A DNA stretch of 5,646 bases from UMGS1889 sp964540575. GTDB taxonomy: Bacteria; Bacillota; Clostridia; Oscillospirales; Ruminococcaceae. Shown here piece after piece: positions 5,226 through 5,646 of this stretch. Where the stretch lies: NCBI GenBank assembly GCA_964540575.1, contig CAZINI010000100.1, forward strand, positions 1 to 5,646, read 5' to 3'. Below the pieces are notes generated by a model. That model was not told where the DNA came from. It did not search any database and saw only the letters and a program-made list of their open reading frames with translations. The first letter of the stretch is position 1, and every line of letters begins with the position of its first letter. Position numbers and translations under genes: made by a program.

Positions 5226-5642
5226 CTCATGCTCTTCCGCTTCTTTCAGCCGCCGATCCTGCTCATCGGCAGGGAGCAGGTCAAATTCAATGGAAGAAAT
5301 CGTATCTGACAGCCTGCGAATAAAATCGTTAAGCCACGCCACCGCAACCGAATCCCTGTCATCTTCAATAGCCTTTCGTTCACCATTTTCAATAGCGGAG
5401 CGAATCTCATCAAACTCTTCTTCGGTTATCAGATCCCAACCGTAAGCGTCCCGAGCTTCATCAACGGTTTTGTAATCGCCAAGGAGTTCGTCCATCTTCT
5501 GCTTGCGTTCCGTTACGGTCGCTTCACGGCGTTTCCTAAGCTTTGTCCGCATAGCTGTCAGCTGCTGTTTCAGATACCGACCGCCTTCAAGCTCAATGCG
5601 GAGCTGACGTTCATGCTCCTTTTGGTATTCACTGTTCAGCAT
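5184..5642 (-). CDS. Charged helical phage/mobile-element protein of unknown function (AYGW motif)
   Basis: The visible frame gives 152 residues. The protein is almost wholly helical and highly charged. Basic helices occupy about 5-55 (YLKQQLTAMRTKLRKRRE), then DEARDAYGWDLITEEEFDEI (61-80) forms a conserved-looking middle. An acidic and coiled-coil tail follows (ADEQDRRLKEAEEHERELEEIKQR). From memory, similar proteins with a YGW.xIT motif are frequent in clostridial phages and plasmids, with no known function. The ATG at 5642 is plausible, but only four bases precede it in the window and the frame is still open there, so the start may lie outside. The 3' end carries the ribosome binding site of the winged-helix gene and has a degenerate copy at 4317-4358. 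Confidence 0.7.
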   Translation of the reverse strand: MLNSEYQKEHERQLRIELEGGRYLKQQLTAMRTKLRKRREATVTERKQKMDELLGDYKTVDEARDAYGWDLITEEEFDEIRSAIENGERKAIEDDRDSVAVAWLNDFIRRLSDTISSIEFDLLPADEQDRRLKEAEEHERELEEIKQRLGRK

Positions 5643-5646
5643 TGTA

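Noticed and set aside
1..5646. CRISPR array, tRNA, rRNA, riboswitch or insertion-sequence ends
   Set aside because: No regularly spaced repeats, cloverleaf-like segment, conserved RNA element or terminal inverted repeats were found. The window is almost entirely protein-coding.

Overview
The window is a single block of minus-strand genes, so transcription runs from the right edge (5646) to the left edge (1). Genes overlap or sit a few bases apart, many have strong AGGAGG-type ribosome binding sites, and no rRNA, tRNA or housekeeping gene is present. A Mor-type activator, small Cys-rich zinc-ribbon proteins, a Lar-like protein, a phage-type radical SAM protein, an adenine-methyltransferase-like protein and a tyrosine recombinase together indicate a prophage or related element of a low-to-medium G+C Firmicute. 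A gut clostridium of the Ruminococcus/Lachnospira kind is the best guess. The Mor gene suggests a Mu-like (transposable) phage, but no transposase lies in the window, so this is inference.

Right part (about 4310-5642), in transcription order: a charged helical protein of unknown function with an AYGW motif (5184-5642, start possibly outside the window), a small winged-helix protein (4940-5179), a protein with two C4 zinc clusters (4630-4947), and an 81-residue unknown (4373-4618). Next, at 4317-4358, comes a relic that repeats the last 13 codons and stop of the 5184-5642 gene, including the ribosome binding site buried in that gene tail.

Middle (2788-4310): a two-domain zinc-ribbon protein (3933-4310), a Lar-like protein (3680-3949) and a radical SAM protein (2788-3705), each overlapping the next. 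Then come a tyrosine recombinase (1720-2745, all catalytic residues visible) and an N6-adenine-methyltransferase-like protein (995-1711) that has an apparent SAM site but no NPPY/F catalytic motif. These two look more AT-rich than their flanks and may be an inserted cargo pair.

Left part (1-972): a small phage gene broken by a one-base frameshift in an A-run (590-972), then the Mor-family regulator (243-578). A hairpin with a T-tract (145-188) reads as an intrinsic terminator on the coding strand. Last is the start of a small membrane protein cut by the window edge (1-121). A plausible scheme is an early/middle phage operon ending in Mor, with late (lysis or morphogenesis) genes beginning at the left edge. 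The Lar-like protein, the methyltransferase-like protein and perhaps the radical SAM protein could serve defence evasion or DNA modification, but that is inference.
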